From the NCBI GenBank assembly GCA_964651495.1, contig CAZYWP010000008.1:1-44627 (forward strand): DNA of 44,627 nucleotides, in the 5' to 3' direction. Source of the DNA: CAZNVB01 sp964651495. Its GTDB lineage: Bacteria > Acidobacteriota > Aminicenantia > Aminicenantales > UBA8522. Below are positions 26,242-35,673 of the stretch, one piece after another. The notes under the pieces were generated by a model. That model searched no databases. It saw only the letters and a list, made by a program, of their open reading frames with translations, and was not told the DNA's origin. Numbering within the stretch: the stretch's first letter is position 1; each line of letters starts with the position of its first letter. The translations under genes were made by a program, and so were the position numbers.

Positions 26242-27957
26242 TTAATAACCAATCGCGATTCCATATAAACTTCTCGGATCGGCTGCTCCATAATACAGGC
26301 TGTTGATCTTGTCAACTTCTATGCACATCGCATTGCACATCCTCCAGTTCGCGATATCAACTCTGTGCCCCATCTTCTCCAATAGCTCTTTTGTGTCTTT
26401 TGTGATGGCATACTTCTCACTGGATATTTGATCCGCCGACCATCGACCAAAAATCCGTTTTGCCGATATGGCTTCAGCGAGATTCATTTCAAAATCTAGG
26501 AGGTTCACAATGATCTGGACGATCGTCGACGGGATTGCCGGACCGCCGGGCGTGCCGAGGATATACTTCAGTTTTCCGTCTTTGATAATGATCGTCGGCG
26601 CCATGCTTGAACGCGGACGTTTTCCCGGCTCTATTCTGTCGGGCCTTCTTCCGGGAGTTTCTTTGGGTCTCATGTCGAACGACTGCATTTCGTTGTTGAG
26701 AAAAAAACCGGCACCTTCGACTATCCCATAAGAACCGAAATCACCATCCAACGTGTAGGTGAATGAAACGGCATTTCCTTTGGAATCAATTACCGAGAAA
26801 TGCGTCGTTTCCTTTTTCTCACGGTCAGTCGAGTCGTTGTTTAACATTCTTATAAATCGATCATTTGCCAGATCCTTGGCTATTTCATTGGCATATTCCT
26901 TTGAGATTAAGCGTTCAACCGGTATGTCTTTAATAAAAGCAGGATCGCCGATGTACTCCTCACGGTCATGATAGGCATTTTTAAGGACTTGGGAGAGCAA
27001 ATGCAGGTAATCCGCAGAATTATGTCCGAGTTGTTTCAGATTATACCGCTCCAGAACATTGAGGGCTTCAATGATGATCACACCGCCGCTGCTGGGAGGA
27101 GCCATAGAATAAATATCATATCCCCTGTAATTCCCATGAACAGGTTCCCGCTCAACAGCTCGATAGTTGAGCAGGTCCTGGGCCGTAATGAATCCGTTGT
27201 TTTCCTTTACGAATTGGACCAATAATTTGGCTGTCTCTCCCCGGGAGAATTCATTTGCGCCTCCTTGTTGTATTCGTTCGAGCGTTCTCGCTAAGTCGGG
27301 TTGCCTGATGATTTCCCCTATCTCGAATGAAGAGTTATCCGCTCTGAGAAATATTTTCTTGGTTGAAGCATATTGGGAAAGGTACTGCTTTTCATTTTTG
27401 ATTTCGTTATACAGTCTTTGATGCAGCGGAAATCCGTCTCTGGCGAGTTTTACCGAAGGGGAGATCAAATCTGCCCAGGGCAAGGAACCATACCTTTTAT
27501 GCGCCAACTCGAGCCCAGCCACAGTACCGGGCACTCCGGCAGCCTTGATCGTGTTGAATAAGGAATCATCTATCTTTTTTCCGTCGGCATCGAGGTACAT
27601 GCCTTCTGAAGCGGTTAACGGTGCAGTTATTCGAAAGTCAATTGTGTTCAGGTTGCCGTCGTTTTGATAATAAGTCAGGAAACCGCCACCGCCGATATTT
27701 CCACAAGATGGATAAGTTACGGCAAGTGCAAATGCCGTTGCTATGGCTGCATCCATTGCATTTCCGCCTTTTTTTAGGATTTCGACTCCCACTCGGGCAG
27801 CAGTCGGTTCAGTGCATACAACCAGGCCATTCTTTGCCGAGACCGGTTCATACACCTGAGCTTGAGTCTGGCTAGGAATTAAAATTACACCAATAAGCAC
27901 CGTAGCCATCTCCAAGATTATTCGATCTCTGATTTCATCGGTTAGCCATTTTTTCAT
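26242..27957 (-). CDS. ggt: Gamma-glutamyltransferase
   Basis: A 571-residue enzyme that hydrolyses or transfers the gamma-glutamyl group of glutathione and similar peptides. The precursor cuts itself before the nucleophile Thr384 in ETTHFSV. PTAARVGVEILKKGGNAMDA and GTPGGPAIPST are family signatures. ATG 27957 is chosen because TGAGGC lies 7 bases upstream and a signal-like hydrophobic stretch (residues about 15-32) follows; the same frame is open back to 28200 but without family sequence. The gene is visibly more AT-rich than both neighbours, so horizontal acquisition is possible. It is predicted to be periplasmic. Confidence 0.93.
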   Translation of the reverse strand: MKKWLTDEIRDRIILEMATVLIGVILIPSQTQAQVYEPVSAKNGLVVCTEPTAARVGVEILKKGGNAMDAAIATAFALAVTYPSCGNIGGGGFLTYYQNDGNLNTIDFRITAPLTASEGMYLDADGKKIDDSLFNTIKAAGVPGTVAGLELAHKRYGSLPWADLISPSVKLARDGFPLHQRLYNEIKNEKQYLSQYASTKKIFLRADNSSFEIGEIIRQPDLARTLERIQQGGANEFSRGETAKLLVQFVKENNGFITAQDLLNYRAVEREPVHGNYRGYDIYSMAPPSSGGVIIIEALNVLERYNLKQLGHNSADYLHLLSQVLKNAYHDREEYIGDPAFIKDIPVERLISKEYANEIAKDLANDRFIRMLNNDSTDREKKETTHFSVIDSKGNAVSFTYTLDGDFGSYGIVEGAGFFLNNEMQSFDMRPKETPGRRPDRIEPGKRPRSSMAPTIIIKDGKLKYILGTPGGPAIPSTIVQIIVNLLDFEMNLAEAISAKRIFGRWSADQISSEKYAITKDTKELLEKMGHRVDIANWRMCNAMCIEVDKINSLYYGAADPRSLYGIAIGY

Positions 27958-28211
27958 GTTTTGCCTCATTTGGCGGAGCAGATTGAAGATCATGGCTTTT
28001 TTTGCTGCGCCGGCTGGGTTGACGTTCATGGGATCGATTTTGCCCCATCCCAGCGTTAGGGATGATAAATCGCCGTGACTTCGGATGTCAAATAGGCACA
28101 TCCTCTCGGCTGAATTTTCTGCTCGATTATGGAGGGCTATGGCGATAAGATAGTTGTATAAAAAGAGATACAGATAAGGTATCTGGAACGAGACCGCCAA
28201 GAGGCCTCAAT

Positions 28212-29375
28212 ATGAGCGAGATGCCGGCCATTCGAATCAGCAGAGCCGTTGCTCTCTGTGGGATTTTCTTGGCGGCTGCCTCTTCTGCATCCGCCCTGAC
28301 CTGGGAATACAAGGGTCTGGTCGCGGGATGGCTGGTCGGCAAATTTGAACGTTCGGTCAATCCCCAGGTCGGCGGGCGTTTCATCCCCGAATTCTCCCTC
28401 AGTCAGAAGGTATCGGACTCTTTTTCGCTGGCGGCAGAGTTCAGCTTGAACGGGTTCGTCGTCGCCCGATTCCAGTCCGGCGAAGACGCCCGGACGGATG
28501 GAGAAATCGATCCCTACCGGTTTTGGCTGCGCTTGGGCACCAACCAATTTGAGGCCCGCATCGGACTCCAGAAGATCAATTTCGGATCGGCCGCGCTGCT
28601 GCGGCCGCTGATGTGGTTCGACAGCCTGGATCCTAGGGATCCTCTCCAGCTGACCGATGGCGTATACGGCCTGCTGCTGCGCTATTATTTCGTAAACAAC
28701 GCCAACATCTGGTCCTGGGCATTGTATGGCAACGACTCCCCCAAAGGCTGGGAGGCCGTCGCCACGGCCGACGACACCATAGAATACGGTGGACGGGTGC
28801 AGCTTCCGCTCTGGACCGGCGAGCTGGCCCTGACCTATCATCACCGGCGGATCGATATCGTTCCGGAATCCGTGCCTTTAATGCCTCTGAACGGGGAGCG
28901 CGTTCCCGAATCCAGAGTCGGCCTGGACGGAAAATGGGACCTGGGAGTTGGACTCTGGTTTGAAGGGACACTGACTCATCAGGAAAGCGAGCTTTTGCCT
29001 CAACCTTGGCAGCGCGCTCTCGCATTTGGCCTGGATTACACTTTCGACTTGGGAAACGGGCTCAATGCCATGGGCGAGCATCTTCGCCTGGACCGCAGCG
29101 GAAAGGCTCTCGGGCCGGGGGACGGCACGGATTTCTCGGCGCTTTTCTTGCGCTACCCCGTGAGTATCTTCGTTGATCTAACCGCCATATTCTATTATGA
29201 TTGGAAGGAAAAGGAGTTTTATCGGTTTTTCAGTTGGCAGCGGACCTATGACCGCTGGCGGTTCAATATCATCGCCTTCTGGAATCCGGACGCTTTCCTG
29301 ATCTTCCCGACGCAGCCGGGCGGGAATCCTTTTGCCGGCAAAGGGTTTCAGTTCATGATCGTATTCAATTATTAA
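28212..29375 (+). CDS. Outer-membrane beta-barrel protein of a Lol-like operon
   Basis: A 387-residue protein with a Sec signal (AVALCGIFLAAASSASA). The mature part is made of alternating-polarity strands separated by turns. It ends in an aromatic strand (FQFMIVFNY), the usual signal for beta-barrel assembly. I do not recognise a named family; porin-like or DUF1302-like barrels are the nearest in style. AAGAGG precedes the ATG. It lies 120 bases upstream of an ABC ATPase, two FtsX-type permeases and a LolA-like protein, so it may be the outer-membrane component of that export system. The spacer holds a palindromic repeat. Confidence 0.75.
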   Translation: MSEMPAIRISRAVALCGIFLAAASSASALTWEYKGLVAGWLVGKFERSVNPQVGGRFIPEFSLSQKVSDSFSLAAEFSLNGFVVARFQSGEDARTDGEIDPYRFWLRLGTNQFEARIGLQKINFGSAALLRPLMWFDSLDPRDPLQLTDGVYGLLLRYYFVNNANIWSWALYGNDSPKGWEAVATADDTIEYGGRVQLPLWTGELALTYHHRRIDIVPESVPLMPLNGERVPESRVGLDGKWDLGVGLWFEGTLTHQESELLPQPWQRALAFGLDYTFDLGNGLNAMGEHLRLDRSGKALGPGDGTDFSALFLRYPVSIFVDLTAIFYYDWKEKEFYRFFSWQRTYDRWRFNIIAFWNPDAFLIFPTQPGGNPFAGKGFQFMIVFNY

Positions 29376-29400
29376 TATGAAGGCATCAAATAAATTTACC

Positions 29401-29453
29401 TCACCCCCACCCTCACCCTCCCCCCTCGAGGGGGAGGAGGAAGGCGGGAGGGT
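29401..29453. repeat. GC-rich palindromic intergenic repeat
   Basis: CACCCTCACCCTC followed by a 14-base perfect palindrome CCCCCTCGAGGGGG and a G-rich tail. It lies between the beta-barrel gene and the ABC ATPase gene and could act as a hairpin in the mRNA. Confidence 0.65.
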
Positions 29454-29495
29454 AATCTCAATTAGCGCGCTTGCATTTGTTCTAGCGAGGCTCGG

Positions 29496-30218
29496 ATGAA
29501 TGACTCCTTTCTGATCGAGACTCACAACCTGGTCAAGACTTATTCCCTGGGAGAACACACGATCATGGCCCTGGACAAAGTCAGTCTCAACTTCGAAAAC
29601 GCGGAGTTTGCCGGGTTGGTGGGACCGAGCGGGTCGGGAAAGACCACCCTGCTTAATGTCATCGGCTCCCTGGATTCTCCCACCTCGGGCAGCGCCGTGG
29701 TCATGGGACGAAAAGTGGAGGATCTGTCGCATAAACAGGCGGCCTCGCTCCGCAACCAGCACATCGGATTCATTTTCCAGACCTTCAACCTGCTCCCGGT
29801 TTACACGGTTTTCGAGAATGTGGAGTTTCCTTTGCTGCTTCTCGATTATTCCTCGAACGAGCGGCAAAAAATGACCATGGATGCGCTCGATTGGGTCGGT
29901 CTCGCGGACCGGGCTAAGTCCAAACCCGCCCAGCTCTCCGGCGGCCAGAGCCAGAGGGTGGCGATCGCCCGGGCGGTCGTCAAAAAGCCGGCCCTCATCC
30001 TGGCGGACGAGCCCACGGCCAACTTGGACGCGGAGAACTCGCACCACATTCTGCAGACGATGGAGCGTCTCAACCAAGACCTGAGAACAACTTTCGTCTT
30101 CGCCACACATGACGAGAAGGTGATCGGATATCTGCGCCGCAAGATCACTCTGTTTGACGGGGCCGTCGCCAAAGACGAGCGAATGGAACCGCAGCGGCCA
30201 GTGGGAGATAAGCGGTGA
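29496..30218 (+). CDS. LolD/MacB-type ABC transporter ATPase
   Basis: A 240-residue ATPase that powers the two following permeases. Walker A GPSGSGKTT (43-51), signature LSGGQSQRVAIARA, Walker B LILADEPTANLD and the switch FATHDEK are all intact. The length and sequence place it in the LolD/MacB group, whose members drive extraction of lipoproteins or other substrates from the inner membrane rather than classic uptake. The stop TGA overlaps the GTG start of the next gene (GTGA at 30215-30218). A weak GAGG precedes the ATG. Confidence 0.93.
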   Translation: MNDSFLIETHNLVKTYSLGEHTIMALDKVSLNFENAEFAGLVGPSGSGKTTLLNVIGSLDSPTSGSAVVMGRKVEDLSHKQAASLRNQHIGFIFQTFNLLPVYTVFENVEFPLLLLDYSSNERQKMTMDALDWVGLADRAKSKPAQLSGGQSQRVAIARAVVKKPALILADEPTANLDAENSHHILQTMERLNQDLRTTFVFATHDEKVIGYLRRKITLFDGAVAKDERMEPQRPVGDKR

Positions 30219-31387
30219 TCATCCCCAAGCTGGCGCTGCGCAATCTTCTGGGAGCCGGACTGAGAACCTGGCTGAACGTGGTCGTGCTTTCGTTTGCCTT
30301 CGTGGTCATCATCTGGACGCAGGGCCTGTACGAAGGGATGAATGCCCAGGCGGAGCGGGCGTCGGTGGATGCGGCTCTGGGCGGAGGCCAGTACTGGCAG
30401 GAGAAATACGACCCGCTCGACGTTTTTTCCCTTGAGGATGCCCACGCCATCGTCCCGGATTCGCTGCGGACCATGATCGCCGCGAACAGGGCGACGGCCA
30501 TTCTCGTCGTTCAGGGCACACTCTACCCGAAAGGGCGCATCCAACCGGTCCTGATCAAGGGCATCGATCCCGATCAGACTCTGCTCTCTCTGCCCACTCA
30601 TTTCCTGAAGACCGGAGAAGACCGCTTTCCGGCTCTGATCGGCAGCCGCATGGCCAAGAGCACGGGTCTGACTGTCGGGGATACGGCGACCCTGCGCTGG
30701 CGCGACGCTAACGGGACGTTTGACGCCCGGGACGTCGAGATCGTCCAGGTGATGAAAACCACGGTCCAGACTATCGACCAGGGACAGGTCTGGATCCCCC
30801 TGGACAGGCTCCGCGCTTTGGCCGGGATGGAGAAAGAAGCCAGCTTGGTGGTGGTGGCTCCGGGCACTCTCGAGCGGCCGCCAGCGCCGAGATGGGTCTT
30901 CCGCGACCTCGACTTTCTTCTCAGCGATATTAAGCAGCTGGTCCAGATGAAGAGCGCCGGGTCCGCGATCCTTTATGTCGTGCTGATCCTGCTGGCCATG
31001 CTGGCCATCTTTAACACCCAGGTTCTCTCCATCTTCCGCCGCAAAAAAGAAATGGGGACGCTCATGGCCCTCGGGTTCACCCGCGGCCGTGTGATCCGGT
31101 TGTTCACGCTGGAAGGAGCCCTGCACGGAGTTTTGGCGGCCATCGTGGCCGCTCTCTATGGGATTCCCTTTTTGACGTGGTATGCCCGACAGGGCTGGGC
31201 CTTGCCCGAAGGAATGGACAGCTATGGTTTTGCTATCGGGGAAAAGATCTTTCCGGTTTACAGCGCCGGGCTTGTGGCCGGGACCACGGTTTTGGTGCTG
31301 GTGATTACCACCATCGTCAGTTTCTTGCCCACCCGCAAGATCGCAAAATTAAAACCGACCGATGCCCTGCGAGGGCGAATGTCATGA
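30215..31387 (+). CDS. FtsX/LolC-type ABC permease, first copy
   Basis: A 390-residue inner-membrane protein with the LolC/MacB layout: one helix near residues 15-40, a large periplasmic domain (about 45-240), then three helices in the C-terminal FtsX domain. VVLILLAMLAIFNTQVLSIFRRKKEMGTLMALG is the conserved FtsX coupling region. It begins with GTG overlapping the ATPase stop and ends with TGA overlapping the next ATG. With the second permease it should form a LolCE-like heterodimer bound to the ATPase. Confidence 0.9.
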   Translation: MIIPKLALRNLLGAGLRTWLNVVVLSFAFVVIIWTQGLYEGMNAQAERASVDAALGGGQYWQEKYDPLDVFSLEDAHAIVPDSLRTMIAANRATAILVVQGTLYPKGRIQPVLIKGIDPDQTLLSLPTHFLKTGEDRFPALIGSRMAKSTGLTVGDTATLRWRDANGTFDARDVEIVQVMKTTVQTIDQGQVWIPLDRLRALAGMEKEASLVVVAPGTLERPPAPRWVFRDLDFLLSDIKQLVQMKSAGSAILYVVLILLAMLAIFNTQVLSIFRRKKEMGTLMALGFTRGRVIRLFTLEGALHGVLAAIVAALYGIPFLTWYARQGWALPEGMDSYGFAIGEKIFPVYSAGLVAGTTVLVLVITTIVSFLPTRKIAKLKPTDALRGRMS

Positions 31388-32658
31388 TCAAGTTTCTCTT
31401 CAAGGGCCTGATGCGTGACCGCTCCCGGAGTCTTTTCCCCATTCTGATCGTTGTCATCGGGGTGATGCTCACGGTATTTTTGTATAATTGGATCAACGGC
31501 GCCCAGTTCAATTTCATCGATTCCAGCGCCCGTTTCGACACCGGCCATGTCAAGATCATGTCCCGGGCCTACGCCCGGGAAGCGGACCAGGTTCCCAACG
31601 ACCTCGCCCTCATCGGGGTGCGGTCTCTGATGGTTCAACTCCAGGAGGAGCATCCGGATATGATCTGGACTCCCCGCATTCGGTTTGGGGGGCTCCTGGA
31701 CATCCCGGATGCCCAGGGGGAAACCCGCGATCAGGGTCCGGTCATGGGCCTGGCCGTCGACCTTTTGTCGGCGGGGAGCGCCGAGCCCGGAATCTTCAAA
31801 CTGGAAGAGGCTCTGGTGCGCGGCCGGGCGCCGCAACGCCCCGGGGAGATCCTCATCAGCGAGGATTTCGCCCGTCGCTTGATCGTCCAGCCGGGCGACA
31901 CGGCGACCTTGATCAGCGTCACCATGAAGGGCAGCATGGCCGTGGCCAATTTTACCGTGGCGGGCACGATCCGGTTCGGAGTGGAGGCCATAGATCGGGG
32001 GGCGATGATTGCTGACATCGCCGATATCCGATCCGCTCTGGATATGGATAACGCGGCCGGGGAAATCCTCGGTTTTTTCGCTGATTTCATGTATCACGAC
32101 CCGCAGGCGATAGATCTCGCGGCCAGATTCAATGCCGCTTACGGCGACAATCCCGATGAATTCGCGCCGGTCATGGACACACTCCCCAGTCAGGCGGGAA
32201 TGGCGGATCTGATGGAGATGCTGCGGATGTTCTCGGGCCTGGTCCTGGTCGTGTTTATCGCGGTCATGTCGATCGTCCTCTGGAACGCCGGCCTGATGGG
32301 CAGCCTACGCCGCTATGGCGAGATCGGCGTGCGGCTGGCCATGGGGGAAACCAAGACGCATATCTATGTGAGCCTGATCATGGAGGCTCTGATGATCGGG
32401 GCGCTGGGAACCCTGATCGGGACGGCCGTGGGATTGGCGGAGTCCTACTATTTGCAGGCGCATGGGCTCAATATCGGGTTCATGATGAAAAACGCCTCTC
32501 TTTTCATCTCCAACGTCATGAGGGCCAGGGTTTCTCCGGTCAGCTATGGCGTCGGTTTCATCCCGGGTCTGGCGGCCACGTTTCTCGGCTCCTCCATCTC
32601 AGGACTGGGGATCTATCGGCGCCAGACATCTCAGTTGATGAAGGAATTGGAGGCATGA
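31384..32658 (+). CDS. FtsX/LolE-type ABC permease, second copy
   Basis: A 424-residue paralog of the previous permease. ATG 31384 is chosen because it overlaps the previous stop (ATGA) and begins directly with the first helix; the frame is open further upstream without homologous sequence. After a helix at about residues 17-35 comes a periplasmic domain, then the C-terminal FtsX helices (FSGLVLVVFIAVMSIVLWNAGLMGSLRRYGEIGVRLAMG). It ends with a stop overlapping the LolA-like gene. The two permeases are clearly different, like LolC and LolE. Confidence 0.9.
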   Translation: MIKFLFKGLMRDRSRSLFPILIVVIGVMLTVFLYNWINGAQFNFIDSSARFDTGHVKIMSRAYAREADQVPNDLALIGVRSLMVQLQEEHPDMIWTPRIRFGGLLDIPDAQGETRDQGPVMGLAVDLLSAGSAEPGIFKLEEALVRGRAPQRPGEILISEDFARRLIVQPGDTATLISVTMKGSMAVANFTVAGTIRFGVEAIDRGAMIADIADIRSALDMDNAAGEILGFFADFMYHDPQAIDLAARFNAAYGDNPDEFAPVMDTLPSQAGMADLMEMLRMFSGLVLVVFIAVMSIVLWNAGLMGSLRRYGEIGVRLAMGETKTHIYVSLIMEALMIGALGTLIGTAVGLAESYYLQAHGLNIGFMMKNASLFISNVMRARVSPVSYGVGFIPGLAATFLGSSISGLGIYRRQTSQLMKELEA

Positions 32659-33398
32659 AAAAGCGCGGCTTGGTCTGGGGATTGGCAGTTCTGATCTGGG
32701 CTCTGGCGGAAGCGCAGTATCCTTGCGGAGAATGGGTCCTGCAGAAAATCGACGAAAACATCGGTTCGGACAACAAGATCTCTCACTCCCGGATGATCAT
32801 CAACGGCCGGCGGGGGAGCCGCACCGTGGAATCCCGGTCCTGGATCCAGGGAGACGAAAAATCCTTCACCGAATATCTGGCGCCTCCCCGCGAAGCGGGA
32901 ACCAAGATGCTCAAGCTGGAGGATCAGATCTGGACATATTCTCCCTCCACCGACCGGATCATCAAAATTTCCGGACACATGCTGCGCCAGTCGGTCATGG
33001 GGTCGGATCTTTCCTATGAAGATCTGATGGAGGACCGCAAGCTGAGGCTGATGTATGATGCCCAAGTCATCGGCGAAGAGGAACTGGACGGGCGCGCCTG
33101 CTGGGTCCTGGAGTTAACGACCAAAGCAGAAGATGTCGCCTACCATTCCCGTAAGATTTGGGTGGATAAGGAACGATTTGTTTCTTTAAAGGAAGATCGC
33201 TTTGCCAAGAGCGGCAAGCTGTTGAAGCGGACTGAGGTCAAGGACGTCCAACGCATGGATGGGCGGTGGATCCCCAAGAAAATTGTTTTCAAGGACATGC
33301 TCAAAACCGGAGAGGGAACGGAATTCATGCTCGAAGAGGTCCAGTTCAACGCCGAGATCCCGGATCATGTTTTTTCCAAGGCGTCGTTGAGAAGATGA
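32655..33398 (+). CDS. LolA-like outer-membrane lipoprotein-sorting protein
   Basis: A 247-residue periplasmic protein with a signal peptide (residues 1-20, ending WALAEAQ). The mature part has the open beta-barrel pattern of the outer-membrane lipoprotein-sorting/LolA-like family. Typical motifs are FTEYLAPPREAGTKMLKLEDQIWTY, SYEDLME and IWVDKERFV. These proteins bind acyl chains and ferry lipid-modified cargo across the periplasm. Overlap with the permease stop (ATGA) ties it to the ABC transporter. It is not a classic LolA by sequence and no LolB is seen. Confidence 0.85.
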   Translation: MKKRGLVWGLAVLIWALAEAQYPCGEWVLQKIDENIGSDNKISHSRMIINGRRGSRTVESRSWIQGDEKSFTEYLAPPREAGTKMLKLEDQIWTYSPSTDRIIKISGHMLRQSVMGSDLSYEDLMEDRKLRLMYDAQVIGEEELDGRACWVLELTTKAEDVAYHSRKIWVDKERFVSLKEDRFAKSGKLLKRTEVKDVQRMDGRWIPKKIVFKDMLKTGEGTEFMLEEVQFNAEIPDHVFSKASLRR

Positions 33399-35672
33399 AT
33401 GGGAAAAATAACCGGTCAAACAATAAAATCCTTAAGCAAGATTGCCCTGATTATCGGCACTGCCTTCCTGTCGAGTTTTTCCGTCGCCGAAAAGATGGCT
33501 CAGGCTGAATACCCGGTGATCATCGGCGCCAGCATGCCCGCAGGCGTCAAAAGCCTTGAAGCCTTCCGTCAACTCAAGATGGGCGATATGGTGCTCACGG
33601 CGATCCCCGAAACCAAGACCGACGCCGTGGCCGTGGCCGAATACTGCCGAAAAAACAGCATCTATCTCTGTTTCTCGGAGCTCCTCTATCGCGGGGGCTT
33701 CGATCTCTGCTGGGCCTACCGAAAAAGGATTCCGCGTCACGAATTCCTCTCCCGGGCCGAGATGGAAGAGATCATCGCCGCGGCGGGACCGTTTTACTTC
33801 GGAAGATATGTCATCGGCGAGATCGGCTGCGTCGTCTATGCCCCGGAGAAATACGCTGCCGAATTTCCGGACGAGCACTGGTCGAACCTGCCCGCGGTAA
33901 GAACACAGGCCGAAGCCCGGGATGCGTATATCCGTTATATCAGGAAATTCCTGGACTTCGAACGCCGGGAGATCGGCCCCGGGCCCTTGATCAACGTCGA
34001 TGCCGGGATGATTTTTAAGTATGTCGCCGAAGCCGGCCCGGACATCCTTTGCCTTGAATCCCTTCCCGGCGACCCTCACTTGATGCACGCCGCCATCCGG
34101 GGAACGGCCAAGGCCTACAAGAAGCCCTGGGGAGTTCACATCGCCATGGAGAATTATGGCGGCATGCGCTTCGACGAACTCTGGCAGAAGCGGTGGAAGA
34201 CGTCTCTGGCATATTCTTATCTCAGCGGCGCGCAGTTCATCCTGCCCGAGTCCGGCCACATCACCTACACGAATCCTGTGACGAAAGAGACGTTTCCGTT
34301 TAACAGTCCCGAAGTCAAGCGGGTGCGCCGCACCCTGAGGGAAATGTACCAATTCTCCCGCCTTCACCGCAAGCCGTCTCTTCATCCCCGCGTCCGGCTC
34401 GGAGTCGTCTACGGAAACGAGGACGGCACGCCGGGATTGTGGAATCGGGCAGCCTGGGGACAGTACGGCGACACCAAATGGCTGGAGGGTCCGGCGGAGA
34501 GGGGCTGGCGTTTCGTCGACAGCTTCTATCGCAAGGAGGACTGGGCCAAGGAGACGGTTCAGGGGGATATGGATTTCTCGGGAAATCCGCCGCTCGGCCA
34601 GTATGACCTCGTTCCCGTCGAAGCGCCACTTGAAATCCTCAATCAATATGGATGTCTCCTCTTCCTCGGCTGGAACACCATAACCGATGAGATCTACGCC
34701 AAGCTTGAAAGATTTGTCAGGCAGGGCGGCCGTCTTATCATGTTCCTGCCTCACCTCTCGACCGAATCCGACCGGGGCAAGGAGGTCAAATTGATCAAAG
34801 GCGGGGATTTTTCCGACCTGTTCGGCGTTCAGATCTTGGGCCGGGGGGAGAAAAAAATCCAGGGATTCAAATGCTTCGCCGACTCTTCGCTGGCTGAATA
34901 TCGCTTCCCGCTCTGGCGGATCCGGACAGACCCGCGGTTCATGGGGCTTTTCACCTCTTCCCGGGTGAAATTGACCACGGGAAAGATCCTGAGCGGCGCC
35001 GCCGATCATTACATGTCAGAGGAAAAAGAGCTGCGGGAACGGCCGCTGCTCATCGAGAACCGACTCGGCCAAGGAACGGCCTTTCTTGTCACCGCCTGGC
35101 AATACCCGGGGGATGAAGGTTTGGCGCCTTTTACTCAGGATCTGATCAGGACGGTCCTTCAAGGGGAACAGGCTGACATCCGGCTTTTGGCCGGCGATGC
35201 GGTCCGCTATGCGGTTTATGAAGGTCAAGCTCCCCGTTCTCGGAATCCCTATTCGGTTGTCTATCTTCTCAACACCGACCCCGATTGTCCGGCACCGGCG
35301 AGACTCTGGGTGCGGGGCAAGCTCAGCGCGGAGTTCGTGATACCGCCGAACGAGATGAGGCTAGCCTTTCTCTTCGATGATCTGATCGTGATTCCTGAAG
35401 ACAAACGGGTCGATTTGGCCGCCTGGGACTCGAGCGATCCGCAGCAGGAATTCCGGTTCTTCAATGCCGTGGCGCAAAAATTCGAAATCCACAACCTGAG
35501 CGGTGTCGCCCGCCGAATTCAGATCAACGGACAGAACTTGACTTGCATCCTTGGCAAGGCGGCGGTTCTTGAGATCGCCGTGGCCGTTGATCCCGGCCGC
35601 AAGGCTTTTTTCGCTCCCGGCTTTCTCGATGAGCCGGACATCGACTGGCGCGCTGAGGGCGGTCCCTACTAA
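33399..35672 (+). CDS. Large exported putative glycosidase with a GATase1-like domain
   Basis: A 757-residue protein with an N-terminal signal-like segment (residues about 9-36). Residues about 40-330 look like a TIM-barrel glycosidase: the aromatic-rich region ends SYLSGAQFILPESGHITY, with plausible catalytic acids such as MEN and LPESGH. Residues about 340-600 (LGVVYGNEDG, ERFVRQGGRLIMFLP) have the flavodoxin-like fold of beta-galactosidase trimerisation or glutamine-amidotransferase-like domains. A beta-sandwich probably ends it. The family is not one I can name; GH42-like architecture is the closest. The ATG directly abuts the LolA-like stop, so it is probably in the same operon. Confidence 0.65.
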   Translation: MGKITGQTIKSLSKIALIIGTAFLSSFSVAEKMAQAEYPVIIGASMPAGVKSLEAFRQLKMGDMVLTAIPETKTDAVAVAEYCRKNSIYLCFSELLYRGGFDLCWAYRKRIPRHEFLSRAEMEEIIAAAGPFYFGRYVIGEIGCVVYAPEKYAAEFPDEHWSNLPAVRTQAEARDAYIRYIRKFLDFERREIGPGPLINVDAGMIFKYVAEAGPDILCLESLPGDPHLMHAAIRGTAKAYKKPWGVHIAMENYGGMRFDELWQKRWKTSLAYSYLSGAQFILPESGHITYTNPVTKETFPFNSPEVKRVRRTLREMYQFSRLHRKPSLHPRVRLGVVYGNEDGTPGLWNRAAWGQYGDTKWLEGPAERGWRFVDSFYRKEDWAKETVQGDMDFSGNPPLGQYDLVPVEAPLEILNQYGCLLFLGWNTITDEIYAKLERFVRQGGRLIMFLPHLSTESDRGKEVKLIKGGDFSDLFGVQILGRGEKKIQGFKCFADSSLAEYRFPLWRIRTDPRFMGLFTSSRVKLTTGKILSGAADHYMSEEKELRERPLLIENRLGQGTAFLVTAWQYPGDEGLAPFTQDLIRTVLQGEQADIRLLAGDAVRYAVYEGQAPRSRNPYSVVYLLNTDPDCPAPARLWVRGKLSAEFVIPPNEMRLAFLFDDLIVIPEDKRVDLAAWDSSDPQQEFRFFNAVAQKFEIHNLSGVARRIQINGQNLTCILGKAAVLEIAVAVDPGRKAFFAPGFLDEPDIDWRAEGGPY

Positions 35673-35673
35673 G

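Noticed and set aside
27958..28200. N-terminal extension of the gamma-glutamyltransferase frame
   Set aside because: The 81 extra codons lack family sequence, and a better ribosome site and signal segment start at 27957.
31177..31383. Upstream extension of the second permease
   Set aside because: It lies inside the first permease gene; the ATG overlapping that gene's stop fits the conserved N-terminus.
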